Assembly (NCBI GenBank): GCA_913053875.1 | Contig: CAJXGN010000003.1 | Span: 62,001 to 126,000, forward strand | Length of the DNA stretch: 64,000 nucleotides | Direction: 5' to 3' | Origin: an uncultured Agromyces sp. | Lineage (GTDB): Bacteria > Actinomycetota > Actinomycetes > Actinomycetales > Microbacteriaceae | The notes under the pieces: generated by a model | Databases searched by the model: none | What the model was told of the DNA's origin: nothing | What the model saw: only the letters and a program-made list of their open reading frames with translations | In this document: positions 53,810 through 63,976 of the stretch, one piece after another | Position numbering within the stretch: position 1 is the first letter of the stretch | How the letters are laid out: every line of letters starts with the position of its first letter | Position numbers and translations under genes: made by a program

Positions 53810-55573
53810 TCAGAACGGTGGGTCGTTGGGCAGCGGCGGGCCCTGCGCCACCGGGGCCTGCGCCTGCGGGGCCTGCGCCGACAGGCCCTGCGTCGGCGGG
53901 TCGCTCGAGTAGCGGCGCCCGGTGGGGGAGCGCCACTCGATCGTGCCGGGTTCCGGCCCCGGAGCGGAACTCCAGCCGGTCTCGTGTTTCAGGTGGTGGT
54001 GCTTGGGGCAGAGCATCGCGAGGTTCGTCGCGTCGGTGCGGCCGCCGTGCGCCCAGTCGGTGACGTGGTCGACCTCGCACTGCTCGGCGGCGCGGCCGCA
54101 GCCGGGGAAGCGGCAGGTCTCGTCACGCGTGACGAGCGCGGCGCGCAGGTCGGACGGCACGGCGTAGCGGTCGCGGCCGATCGACAGGCGCGCGCCCGTC
54201 TCGGGGTGGGTCAGGATGCGGATGAAGCTCGGCGCCCGGCCGGCGAGCTCGCCCGCGGTGTCGGCATCGATCGGACCGACGCCGTGCAGTTCGCCCGGCT
54301 CCTCGCTCGCCCCGAGCAGCGTCATGACCGGAACGGTCACGAACACGGTGGGGCGGGTGCGTGCGAATCGCCCGGTGGCCGTTGTGTTCGCAGTGCCGGA
54401 GGTTGCACTGGCGTCGGCTTCGGCTTGATCGTCCCCGACGGGATCGGCCTCGGCTCGATCGGCCCCGGCTGCATCGGCGCGCCCGGTGAGCAGATCACTC
54501 AGCACGTCGGCGCGTAGCTGCGCCTCGGTGCGCTGCTCGCCGTCGACACGCGCGAGCCCGGCGGCCGCGGCTCGCACGCGGGCGAACGCCTCGGCCGCGG
54601 GCGCCGCGGGGAGGAGCGCGTGCAGCCACGCCATGCCGTCGCGGGCCGGTTCGAGGGACACGGTGCGCTCGTCGACGGCCTGCCGGACACGCTCGGCGAT
54701 CGATTCGGGGTGCATGCGTTCGCGCAGCCTGCGGGCGCGGGCGTCGAAGCGGGCCGGCGTGAGCCTCGCCGCGAGCGGGAGCGCCAGCGACTCGAACGCC
54801 GGACGGGTCCCGGCGGGCAGGCTCACGGCGTGGTCGATCAGGCGCTGCGCATGGCGGTACGAGATGGTGCCGGACGCGAGCTCGCCCAGTGTCGCGGGCA
54901 GGTCGCACATGAGCGACTCGCCCTCGTCGATCAGGCGTTCGGCCGATCGCTCGGGCAGCCGCAGCGCGCACGCGACCTCGGCCACGAGCGAACGCCGCTC
55001 GAGCTCGCGCACGCGCTGCGCGGGATGCGGAGACCGGTCCGCGGCAGCGGCGGTGACGGCCGCGCGCTCGTCGGCGTCGGCCGCCAGGTCGGCGAGCACC
55101 TGTGCCCGCTCCGCCTGCAGCGCGGCGATCTCCGCCTCGATCGCGACGAGCCGGTCGAGCGAGTGCTCGGCTGTGATCGAGGCGTCGGCCACGGGGCCGG
55201 TCGCGGGGTCGGCGTCGGCGGCGCGGGCAGGCGTGCGTGTCTCGGATGCAGCGACGATCCGGGCATCGGTCTCTGGGTCCGCGTCGGTGCTCGCGTGCCT
55301 GTCTGATGGGTCGACGGCGTGCGGCCACGTCGCAGCGGGAAGCGCAAGCTCGGGCTGGACCGAGACCGGTGCGCGGAGCGGCGGCGCCGGCTCAGCGGCA
55401 TCCGCCCGCTCGCCGACCCACGCAGCCTCGAAGGCCAGGCGCACCGGCGACTCGTAGTACTCGCGGCGGGAGCGCACCACCGACTGGGCGAGCAGCCACT
55501 CGAGGAGCGAGACGGAGCGCGCGGCGAACGGCAGGTCGCGCCGCTCGCGCCCGGGCTCGTCCGCTTCCTTCAT
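53810..55573 (-). CDS. DUF222 / HNH endonuclease-like protein (13E12 family)
   Basis: A 587-residue protein. The central DUF222 region (SLDRLVAIEAEIAALQAERAQ, then RLPERSAERLIDEGESL and SYRHAQRLIDHAVSLP) precedes an Ala/Asp-rich linker and the HNH domain CRFPGCGR with CEVDHVTDWAHGGRTDATN and LCPKHHHLKHE. The C-terminus is Pro/Gln/Ala-rich. This family is abundant and multi-copy in actinobacterial genomes, with unknown biological role. ATG at 55573 is used; the four-codon-longer start is a TTG. Confidence 0.88.
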   Translation of the reverse strand: MKEADEPGRERRDLPFAARSVSLLEWLLAQSVVRSRREYYESPVRLAFEAAWVGERADAAEPAPPLRAPVSVQPELALPAATWPHAVDPSDRHASTDADPETDARIVAASETRTPARAADADPATGPVADASITAEHSLDRLVAIEAEIAALQAERAQVLADLAADADERAAVTAAAADRSPHPAQRVRELERRSLVAEVACALRLPERSAERLIDEGESLMCDLPATLGELASGTISYRHAQRLIDHAVSLPAGTRPAFESLALPLAARLTPARFDARARRLRERMHPESIAERVRQAVDERTVSLEPARDGMAWLHALLPAAPAAEAFARVRAAAAGLARVDGEQRTEAQLRADVLSDLLTGRADAAGADRAEADPVGDDQAEADASATSGTANTTATGRFARTRPTVFVTVPVMTLLGASEEPGELHGVGPIDADTAGELAGRAPSFIRILTHPETGARLSIGRDRYAVPSDLRAALVTRDETCRFPGCGRAAEQCEVDHVTDWAHGGRTDATNLAMLCPKHHHLKHETGWSSAPGPEPGTIEWRSPTGRRYSSDPPTQGLSAQAPQAQAPVAQGPPLPNDPPF

Positions 55574-55672
55574 GCCTTCAGTCAAGTGGCACCCACCGAC
55601 ATTCGGACGGTCGCGCCCGCCGGCCGCGCGGCTGACGAAGGGCCAGTTGGCGAGGGCGTCCGAGCGCGCCGA

Positions 55673-56907
<1,235 letters not shown>

Positions 56908-56911
<4 letters not shown>

Positions 56912-57303
56912 CCCTCGCCGTCACCGCCAGGCCACATGACCGGCCGCAGCTCGATCGTCTCGCCGGGACCGGCGAACACCGCCGCCACCTCCTCGGCACG
57001 CTCCTGCGTGGCCACGTCGATCAGGAAGAACCCCGCGAGGTGCTCCTTGCTCTCCGCGTACGGCCCGTCGCTCGCCGTCGGCCCGCCCGCGCGCCAGCGG
57101 TAGAGACGGGATGCCGCGGGGTCGCCGAGTGCTTCCGCGCCGAGCAGCTCCCCGCGTTCCTGCATCTCGGTGAGCACCGCCTCGAAGTCGGCATTCAGCT
57201 GCTCCCGCTGGTCCTGCGGCAGAGCACGGTGCGCCTCGATGTAGTCGCTGGTGGGGTGCCCCCAAGGTTCGGGATTCGAGTGGATCAGGATCACGTACTT
57301 CAT
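56908..57303 (-). CDS. DGPF/YCII-domain protein partnered with ECF42
   Basis: A 131-residue YCII-fold protein: MKYVILIHSNPEP at the start and the diagnostic ASDGPYAESKEHLAGFFLID, a DGPF variant with Tyr for Phe. Such genes are almost always next to ECF42 sigma genes; the function is unknown. AAGGAGAG lies at ideal distance before the ATG on the minus strand. It is the first gene of a two-gene operon with the sigma factor. The 194-bp gap to the tRNA upstream holds nothing else I can support beyond a weak TATCCT at 57465. Confidence 0.9.
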
Positions 57304-57497
57304 CGATCTCTCCTTCGTCGAGGCCGCCTCTCGGCCCTCCACAGATACATCGAAGCCGAGCGCGCGACTTCGACATCGGGCCGCGCGTCGGACGCGGAAT
57401 CGTCGCCTCCGAGGCATCCGTCATTCGATGACGACGCCGGTTCGGAGCACGGGTCGGGAGGTGATATCCTCTTCTGGTTGCCGACTTGCGGCAGCGC

Positions 57498-57569
<72 letters not shown>

Positions 57570-57600
57570 CGGTTCATCCGCCAGGCGGCGGGTGCGTCGC

Positions 57601-57674
57601 GGCGGGGTAGCTCAGGTGGTTAGAGCACACGGCTCATAATCGTGGTGTCGCGGGTTCGAGTCCCGCCCTCGCTA
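57601..57674 (+). tRNA. tRNA-Met (CAU, elongator type)
   Basis: Acceptor GGCGGGG pairs with CCTCGCT through two G-U pairs. The D-arm is GCTCAGGTGGTTAGAGC, the anticodon loop CTCATAA carries CAT, and the T-arm is GCGGGTTCGAGTCCCGC. The paired first base pair argues against an initiator. Modification to tRNA-Ile2 cannot be excluded from sequence. It lies 31 bp after tRNA-Thr, probably co-transcribed. CCA is not encoded. Confidence 0.9.
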
Positions 57675-57707
57675 CCGTAACTCGGAGTTCCGGCTCACGG
57701 CCGAACA

Positions 57708-57713
57708 TAGAAT
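57708..57713 (+). promoter_or_regulatory. -10 box for the IclR gene, leaderless start
   Basis: TAGAAT ends six bases before ATG at 57720, favouring this ATG over the one immediately before it at 57717. Confidence 0.45.
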
Positions 57714-57719
57714 CGCATG

Positions 57720-58493
57720 ATGGCGGAAAGAGCGCAGGACGGGTCGGTCCAGTCGGTTGCTCGGGCCCTCGAGATCCTGAACCTGCTCGCCGAGTCGAAG
57801 TCGCTCGGTGTCAGCGAGGTCTCGCGCGCGCTCGGGGTGCACCGTTCGACGGCGTTCCGCCTGCTCGCGACGCTCGAGTCGTACAACTACGTGGAGCAGG
57901 AGTCGCATCGCGGCACGTACCGGCTCGGCTACGGCGTGCTGCGACTCTCGGGGCAGGTCGCCGCGCGCACCGATCTCGCCAAGGAGGCGCAGATCGTGTG
58001 CGACGAGGTGACCGGCGAGATCAACGAGACGAGCAACGTGGCGATCCTCGACGACGGCGCCGCCGTGAACATCGTCCAGACGACGAGCACGCAGCTCGTG
58101 TCCGTGGTGCAGCAGTACGTCGGCCAGCAGGCCCCGCTGCATGCCACGTCGACGGGCAAGGTCCTGCTCGCGTACGCGCCGGCGGAGTTCCAGCGCGCGA
58201 CCCTGGCGGGCGCGCTCGAGGCGCACACGCCGAACACGCTGACCGAACGCGACGAACTGCGCGCCCACCTCGACGAGGTGCGCGCGCGCGGCTGGGCGTC
58301 GGCCATCCAGGAGTGGGAGCTCGAGATGAACGCGGTGGCGGTGCCCGTCATCGGACACTCCGGCGAGGTCGTCGCGGCCCTCAGCCTGACCGCGCCGAGC
58401 TTCCGGATGTCGCCCGAGCGCCTTCCCGAGCTCGCCGAGGTGCTCCGGGGTCACGCGGAGCACCTCAGCGCGCGGCTCGGTTCGCCGGGCTGA
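57720..58493 (+). CDS. IclR-family transcriptional regulator
   Basis: A 257-residue regulator: N-terminal winged helix (VQSVARALEILNLLAESKSLGVSEVSRALGVHRSTAFRLLATLE) and a C-terminal effector domain with LHATSTGKVLLAY, the conserved IclR motif, and VAVPVIGHSGEVVAALSLTAPS. It lies on the same strand 253 bp before the Rieske cluster, with an imperfect 40-bp inverted repeat between them. It most likely controls those genes in response to a methylated amine or its product (inference). Confidence 0.92.
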   Translation: MAERAQDGSVQSVARALEILNLLAESKSLGVSEVSRALGVHRSTAFRLLATLESYNYVEQESHRGTYRLGYGVLRLSGQVAARTDLAKEAQIVCDEVTGEINETSNVAILDDGAAVNIVQTTSTQLVSVVQQYVGQQAPLHATSTGKVLLAYAPAEFQRATLAGALEAHTPNTLTERDELRAHLDEVRARGWASAIQEWELEMNAVAVPVIGHSGEVVAALSLTAPSFRMSPERLPELAEVLRGHAEHLSARLGSPG

Positions 58494-58663
58494 GCGCGCG
58501 TGGCGCTGAGCGTGCATCGAAGCGGGTGCTCTGCGCCACCATCCCCGATGCAGGTGCCGGCGTGCGAGGGTCGTGTCTCGACCCGCATGTTTCCGCGCGG
58601 TGAAGCGGGAGGAGGCCCCTGTTTCCACCGCGTAAATTCGTCGGCGCGTCGTCCTCCCGACGC

Positions 58664-58730
58664 TTGACAGTGCCCTGAGCCCTCCGCACCCTGTTGTGTA
58701 TTGCGTTACGTCGTGCGTCATACGCAACAG
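58664..58730 (+). promoter_or_regulatory. Probable promoter and IclR operator of the Rieske cluster
   Basis: TTGACA at 58664-58669 is a consensus -35; the -10 is weak (CACCCT at 58687 with 17-base spacing). CTGTTGTGTATTGCG (58691-58705) and CGTCATACGCAACAG (58716-58730) are inverted repeats matching at 12 of 15 positions, centred near the expected start of transcription. Confidence 0.55.
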
Positions 58731-58746
58731 AACCGGGGGTATCCGT

Positions 58747-59088
58747 ATGCAGCGCATCTGCTCGCTGAGCGACCTCACGGAAGACGAGGGAATCCGCGTC
58801 GAGTCCGTGACTCCTCCCATCGCGGTCTTCCTGACCTCGGAGGGACAGGTGCACGCGATCGACGACACGTGCACCCACCAGAACGCGTCGCTAGCGGAGG
58901 GATGGCTGGAGGACGGGTGCATCGAGTGCCCGCTCCACGACAGCCGGTTCTCGCTGCGCACCGGGGCGGCGGATGCTCCGCCGGCGAAGCTTCCCGTACG
59001 GGTGCACCGGGTGCGGGTCGACGAGGGCGAGGTCTACGTCGAACTGTCCTCCGAGGCGCCGAACCTCCCGCCCGGGGTGGTGTACTGA
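58747..59088 (+). CDS. Rieske [2Fe-2S] ferredoxin
   Basis: A 113-residue Rieske-type ferredoxin, the electron carrier for the oxygenase downstream. Cluster ligands are in CTHQNASLAEG (Cys-x-His) and CPLHDSRF (Cys-x2-His), near residues 43 and 61. Length and IRVESVTPPIAVFL start match the bphF/CarAc class. The stop overlaps the reductase start by one base (TGATG), so the two electron-transfer proteins are made together. Confidence 0.93.
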   Translation: MQRICSLSDLTEDEGIRVESVTPPIAVFLTSEGQVHAIDDTCTHQNASLAEGWLEDGCIECPLHDSRFSLRTGAADAPPAKLPVRVHRVRVDEGEVYVELSSEAPNLPPGVVY

Positions 59089-60290
59089 TGGCGCGGGTCG
59101 CGATCGTCGGCGCCGGCCTCGCCGGATACACGACGGCGCGCACGCTCCGCGACACGGGCTACGACGGGGAGATCGTCGTCGTGGGCGCCGAATCGCATCG
59201 CCCGTACGACCGCCCCGCGCTCAGCAAGTCCTACCTCGCCGGGGAGATCGACGCCGCCGAGCTCTCGCTCGAGACCGCCGGGGAGCGGCTCGACGTCGAC
59301 TGGCGCCTGGGCACCCCGGCGACCGGGCTGGACGTGCCCGGCCGCACGCTCGAGTTCGCCGACGGCAGCACGCTCCCGGCCGACGAGATCGTGCTCGCCA
59401 CGGGCAGTGCCCCGCGGCGGCTCGTCGAGCCCGCTGCGTCCGCCGAGCCCGACGTGCCGGGTCGCGGCGCCAGCGTGCACGTGCTCGACACCATCGAGCA
59501 CGCGGACGCGCTGCGCGCGGCACTCGTGCCCGGCGCGGCGGTGGTGGTCGCGGGTGCGGGCTTCGTCGGGCTCGAGGCCGCCGCGACCGCACTCGCGCTC
59601 GGCGCGGCATCCGTCACCGTCGCCTGCGCGGGGAGTGCGCCGCTGGGCCGCTTCGGAGCGCCCGCGAGCGCCGCGGTCCGCACGCTGCACGAACGACGCG
59701 GCGTGCGATTCGTGACCGGTGCGCGCGTCGCCGGCCTCGGGCGCGGCGCCGACGGACTCCCGAACGGCGTGCGGCTCGACGACGGCCGCCGCATCGAGGG
59801 CTCGGTCGTGATCGTCGGCCTCGGCTCAGTGCCCGACACCGCGTGGCTGGCCGGAAGCGGGCTCGCACGCACGCAGCACGGAGCGATCGTGTGCGACGAG
59901 GCCGGCCGGGCCGCCCCCGGTATCCATGCGGCGGGCGACTGCGCGGCGTGGCCGGGTTCGTACGGCGGGCACTGGACGCTCGCCCAGGAGCAGGCCCGGG
60001 AGGTCGCGCGCGACATCGTCACCCCGACGATCGCACCCGAGTTCCGCAACCCGCCGTACCTGTGGAGCGACCAGCACGGTGCTCGCCTGCAGTTCGCGGG
60101 CCGCCTGCGCGGCGACGAGCGCATCTCGCTCGAGGCGGGCAGCCTCGACGACTCCGACCCCTTCCTCGTCTATCGCGATCCCCAGGGCGTCGAGGTCGCC
60201 GCGCTCGGCATCGACCAGGGCCGGCTCATGACCCGCTGGCGCAAGACCCATCGCACCCCGGCGGCACCGCGTGCAGCGGTGGCCGCGTGA
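59088..60290 (+). CDS. FAD-dependent ferredoxin reductase
   Basis: A 400-residue NAD(P)H:ferredoxin reductase of the BphA4/rubredoxin-reductase type: VAIVGAGLAGYTTARTLRD (FAD loop), SHRPYDRPALSKSYL, VVVAGAGFVGLEAAATALALG (NAD loop), GIHAAGDCAAW (FAD-binding Asp) and a C-terminal thioredoxin-reductase-like domain. It should reduce the Rieske ferredoxin encoded just before it. This replaces the single-protein reductase (GbcB/StcB type) used by several betaine demethylases. Confidence 0.92.
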   Translation: MARVAIVGAGLAGYTTARTLRDTGYDGEIVVVGAESHRPYDRPALSKSYLAGEIDAAELSLETAGERLDVDWRLGTPATGLDVPGRTLEFADGSTLPADEIVLATGSAPRRLVEPAASAEPDVPGRGASVHVLDTIEHADALRAALVPGAAVVVAGAGFVGLEAAATALALGAASVTVACAGSAPLGRFGAPASAAVRTLHERRGVRFVTGARVAGLGRGADGLPNGVRLDDGRRIEGSVVIVGLGSVPDTAWLAGSGLARTQHGAIVCDEAGRAAPGIHAAGDCAAWPGSYGGHWTLAQEQAREVARDIVTPTIAPEFRNPPYLWSDQHGARLQFAGRLRGDERISLEAGSLDDSDPFLVYRDPQGVEVAALGIDQGRLMTRWRKTHRTPAAPRAAVAA

Positions 60291-60347
60291 GGCGCGAGCC
60301 CCATCCGGTCGAGCACTGGGACGAGCACTGAGAGAGGTCCACCCGAC

Positions 60348-61478
60348 GTGATCATCGAACAACTGGACGCGCCACTGCCCGGCTCGCTGCTGCGGACGCT
60401 GCCCGGGAGCTACTACACCGACCCCGGGGTGTTCGCCCGCGAGCAGGAGGCCATCTTCGAGCAGTCCTGGTTCTGCGTGGTCCACGGCAGCGACCTCCCC
60501 TCGCCCGGCGCCTACAAGCTGGTGCAGGTCGGTCGGGAGCAGCTCATCGTCTCCCGGAACCGCCGGGGCGAGGTGCGCGCCTTCTTCAACGTCTGCCGGC
60601 ACCGGGGCATGCGCGTGTGCACCGAGGACTCGGGCACGCGCCGCACCTTCCAGTGCGGGTACCACGCGTGGACCTACGACCTCGACGGCAGGCTCATCGC
60701 CGCGCCGAACCTCACCCAGATGCCCGACATCGACCGGGACGACTACGGCCTGCGGAAGATCCACGTCCGCGAGTGGCTCGGGTACGTCTGGGTCTGCCTC
60801 GCGGAGGAGGCGCCGTCGTTCGAGGAGACCGTGCTCGGTGAGGTCGTCGACCGGCTCGGCAACGTGGAGAGCATCGACCACTACCAGGTGGACCAGCTCG
60901 AGGTCGGCAGGCGCATCGGCTACGAGGTGCGGGCGAACTGGAAGCTCATCATCGAGAACTTCATGGAGTGCTACCACTGCGCCACGATCCATCCCGAGCT
61001 CACCGAGGTGATCCCGGAGTTCGCCGAGGGCTGGGCGGCGCAGACGAACGTCGGCCTCGGCGCCGAGTTCGGCGAGGAGATCGAGGGCTTCACGGTCGAC
61101 GGCTCGACCGGCGTGGCCGAGCTGCCGCTGATCGCACCCGACCAGGCGCGCAGGTACTTCGCGATCACCGTGCGGCCGAACGTGTTCATCAACCTGGTGC
61201 CCGACCACATCATCGTCCACCGCATGTTCCCGACCTCTGAGCACTCCACCTATGTCGAATGCGACTGGCTGTTCCTCCCCGAGGTCGTCGAGTCGGGCAC
61301 GGATGTCTCGAAGTCCGTCGAACTGTTCGATCGAGTCAACCGGCAGGACTTCGAGGCGTGCGAGCAGACCCAGCCCGCGATGTCGTCACGCATGTACCGC
61401 GACGGCGGTGCCCTGGTGCCGGCCGAGCATCACATCGCGTTCTTCCACGAGTGGCTGGTCGGGGCGCTGAACGCGTGA
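60348..61478 (+). CDS. Rieske oxygenase, glycine-betaine/stachydrine demethylase-like
   Basis: Terminal oxygenase of 376 residues. Rieske ligands are CRHRGMRVC and CGYHAWTYDLDG; the mononuclear iron site is NFMECYHCATIHPEL with its two His, and a C-terminal Asp lies in NRQDFEACEQTQ. The arrangement matches the GbcA/CntA/Stc2 group that removes methyl groups from quaternary ammonium compounds as formaldehyde. With a dimethylglycine-oxidase-like gene next, glycine betaine is the likeliest substrate. Choline, carnitine or proline betaine remain possible. Confidence 0.88.
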   Translation: MIIEQLDAPLPGSLLRTLPGSYYTDPGVFAREQEAIFEQSWFCVVHGSDLPSPGAYKLVQVGREQLIVSRNRRGEVRAFFNVCRHRGMRVCTEDSGTRRTFQCGYHAWTYDLDGRLIAAPNLTQMPDIDRDDYGLRKIHVREWLGYVWVCLAEEAPSFEETVLGEVVDRLGNVESIDHYQVDQLEVGRRIGYEVRANWKLIIENFMECYHCATIHPELTEVIPEFAEGWAAQTNVGLGAEFGEEIEGFTVDGSTGVAELPLIAPDQARRYFAITVRPNVFINLVPDHIIVHRMFPTSEHSTYVECDWLFLPEVVESGTDVSKSVELFDRVNRQDFEACEQTQPAMSSRMYRDGGALVPAEHHIAFFHEWLVGALNA

Positions 61479-63976
61479 TGGCGGTGCGCTCTCCACTCTC
61501 GCCGCAACCGCGCGTCGTCATCATCGGCCTGGGCGTCGTCGGGGCGGCGCTCGCCGACGAGCTGACGATGCGCGGCCTGGGCGACGTCACCGTGTTCGAG
61601 CAGGGCCCGCTCTACGTCACCGGCGGATCGTCATCGCACGCGCCCGGGTTCGTCTTCCAGACGACGGCCGACCGCACGATGACCCTGCTGGCCGGGCGCA
61701 CCCTCGACAAGCTCGACGGCGTCGAACTCGACGGCCAGTGGCTGCTCAAGCGCGTCGGCGGGCTCGAGATCGCGACCACGCCGGAGCGCCTGCACGACCT
61801 CAAGCGGCGGACCGGTCTCGCCTCGTCCTGGGGCCTGCCCTCCTCGCTCATCGACCCCGAGGAGTGCGCGAGGCTCTGGCCCGGGCTCGACACCGGCGCC
61901 GTGCTCGGCGGGTTCCTCACGCCGACCGACGGCATCGTCAAGTCCGCTGCGGCGGTGCAGTGGCAGGCCGAGCGGGCGATCGACCGAGGTGCGCGCATCG
62001 TGGGCTCGACCCGTGTCGTCGGCATCGACCGGGACGGCGGGCGTGTCACAGGGGTCCGGGTCGTTCCCGTTCCCTCGGCCGACGCGGAACCAGAGACGGT
62101 TCCCGCCGACATCGTGGTGTCCTGCGCGGGCCTCTGGGGCCCGGGCGTCGCGCGCGACCTGCTCGGGTTCGAGCTCCCGATGCAGCCGATGGAGCACGGG
62201 TTCGGCACCAGCGCGCCGGTGCCGTCGCTGGCGGGCCGCAACACGCCGCTCGACGAGGCGAGCCGCCCGATGCTCCGGCACCAGGACTTCTCGCTGTACC
62301 TGCGCGAGTACGTCGACCGCATCGGCATCGGTGCGTACAACCATCGCCCGATGCCGCTGGAGCAGTCGGAGATCGCGTCCGCCGACGAGTTCGCCGCGAC
62401 CGGCGTGCATCCCGCGATGCATCCGCTCACCTGGGACGACTTCGCGCCGTCGTGGGACGAGGCGCGCCGCCTGCTGCCGGAACTGCGGGACGTCGCGTTC
62501 GACCACGGGTTCAACGGCATCTTCTCCTTCACCCCCGACGGGGGGCCGATGCTCGGCCCGGTCGCGGGGGTCGACGGCCTGTGGCTCGCCCAGGCGGTGT
62601 GGGTCACGCAGTCCGCTGGAGTCGGCCAGGTCATGGCCGATTGGATCGTCTCCGGAGACCCCGGCATCGACACCCACGGCCTGGACTACTCGCGGTTCGA
62701 TCCCGCGCTCGTGAGCCGATCGTTCACGCGCGAACGCGCGGAGGAGGCGTACTCGGAGGTGTACGCCATCCGTCACCCGCATCGCCCGACGGCACGGCTG
62801 CGCGGGATGCGGACCAGCCCGTTCCACCCCCGGCAGGTCGAGCTCGGGGCGGTGTTCGACGAGGGCGGCGGCTGGGAGCGACCGCTCTGGTTCGAGGCGA
62901 ACGCGCACCTGCTCGACACGATGGAGCGGATGCCGGTTCGCGACGAGTGGGCCGCCGAGAGCTGGTCTCCCATCGCCGCCGCGGAGGCGCACGCCACCCG
63001 CACTGCCGTCGCGCTCTACGACCTCTCGCCGCTCGCCCGCGTCGAGGTCGACGGTCCGGGCGCGACCGACTTCCTCCAGCACCTGCTCACGAACCAGGTC
63101 GACGTCGCCGTCGGGCGGGTCGTCTACAGCCTCATGCTCGACGAGCAGGGCGGCATCCTCTCCGACGTCACGGTCACCCGGCTCGCGCCCGAGCGCTACC
63201 TCATCGGCACCAACGGCAACCTCGACCTGGTCCGCCTCGCCGATCGTGCGCCCGGCGGCGTCCGGGTGCTGCCGGTGTCGCCCGGCAGCTGCGGGGTCGG
63301 GCTGTGGGGGCCCCTGGCGCGGGAGGTGCTGGAGCGGCTCACCGACGACGACGTCTCGCACGAGGGCTTCGGGTACTTCCGTGCGAAGGAGATCCGGATC
63401 GCGGGCGTTCCCGTGCTCGCCCTGCGGGTGAGCTACGTCGGCGAGCTCGGCTGGGAGCTCTACACGACCGCCGACCACGGGCTGTACCTCTGGGACGCGC
63501 TCTGGGAGGCCGGACGCCCGTCGGGCATCATCGCCGCGGGCCGGCGCGCGTTCAATGCGCTCCGGCTGGAGAAGGGCTATCGCGCCTTCGGCGCGGACAT
63601 GCACCGGGAGCACGCCCCCGACGAGGCCGGCCTCGGGTTCGCCGTGCGAATGGGCAAGCAGGACTTCGTCGGCAAGGCGGCGCTCGCCGGGCGCGAGGTG
63701 CGCTCGCGACTCGTGCCGCTCACGCTGGACGATCCCGCGCGCCTCGTGCTCGGCGCCGAGCCCGTCTTCGCCCCCGGCGCCGCCACGGCGGTCGGGTACG
63801 TCACGAGTGCCGACCAGGGGTACACGATCGGCGCGTCGATCGCCTACGCCTGGCTGCCACCGCACCTCGCGGAGCCGGGCACCGCGCTCGAGGTCGAGTA
63901 CTTCGCCGAGCGCCTCGCCGTGACCGTGCGCGAGGAGCCGCTGTTCGATCCGGAGCTGGCGCACATCCGCCGCTGA
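61478..63976 (+). CDS. Dimethylglycine oxidase/dehydrogenase-like flavoprotein with GcvT domain
   Basis: An 832-residue bifunctional enzyme. The N-terminal FAD domain has VVIIGLGVVGAALADEL and GGSSSHAPGFVFQTT, whose His corresponds to the covalent-FAD site of dimethylglycine oxidase. FTPDGGPMLGPVAGVDGLWLA closes the oxidase part. The C-terminal 400 residues are a GcvT/aminomethyltransferase domain (MRTSPFHPRQ; VALYDLSPLARVEVDGPGA; RVSYVGELGWELY; RLEKGYRAFGADM) that captures formaldehyde on tetrahydrofolate. Expected reaction: dimethylglycine to sarcosine. It starts in the upstream stop (TGATG). Sarcosine oxidation genes are not in the window. Confidence 0.9.
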   Translation: MAVRSPLSPQPRVVIIGLGVVGAALADELTMRGLGDVTVFEQGPLYVTGGSSSHAPGFVFQTTADRTMTLLAGRTLDKLDGVELDGQWLLKRVGGLEIATTPERLHDLKRRTGLASSWGLPSSLIDPEECARLWPGLDTGAVLGGFLTPTDGIVKSAAAVQWQAERAIDRGARIVGSTRVVGIDRDGGRVTGVRVVPVPSADAEPETVPADIVVSCAGLWGPGVARDLLGFELPMQPMEHGFGTSAPVPSLAGRNTPLDEASRPMLRHQDFSLYLREYVDRIGIGAYNHRPMPLEQSEIASADEFAATGVHPAMHPLTWDDFAPSWDEARRLLPELRDVAFDHGFNGIFSFTPDGGPMLGPVAGVDGLWLAQAVWVTQSAGVGQVMADWIVSGDPGIDTHGLDYSRFDPALVSRSFTRERAEEAYSEVYAIRHPHRPTARLRGMRTSPFHPRQVELGAVFDEGGGWERPLWFEANAHLLDTMERMPVRDEWAAESWSPIAAAEAHATRTAVALYDLSPLARVEVDGPGATDFLQHLLTNQVDVAVGRVVYSLMLDEQGGILSDVTVTRLAPERYLIGTNGNLDLVRLADRAPGGVRVLPVSPGSCGVGLWGPLAREVLERLTDDDVSHEGFGYFRAKEIRIAGVPVLALRVSYVGELGWELYTTADHGLYLWDALWEAGRPSGIIAAGRRAFNALRLEKGYRAFGADMHREHAPDEAGLGFAVRMGKQDFVGKAALAGREVRSRLVPLTLDDPARLVLGAEPVFAPGAATAVGYVTSADQGYTIGASIAYAWLPPHLAEPGTALEVEYFAERLAVTVREEPLFDPELAHIRR

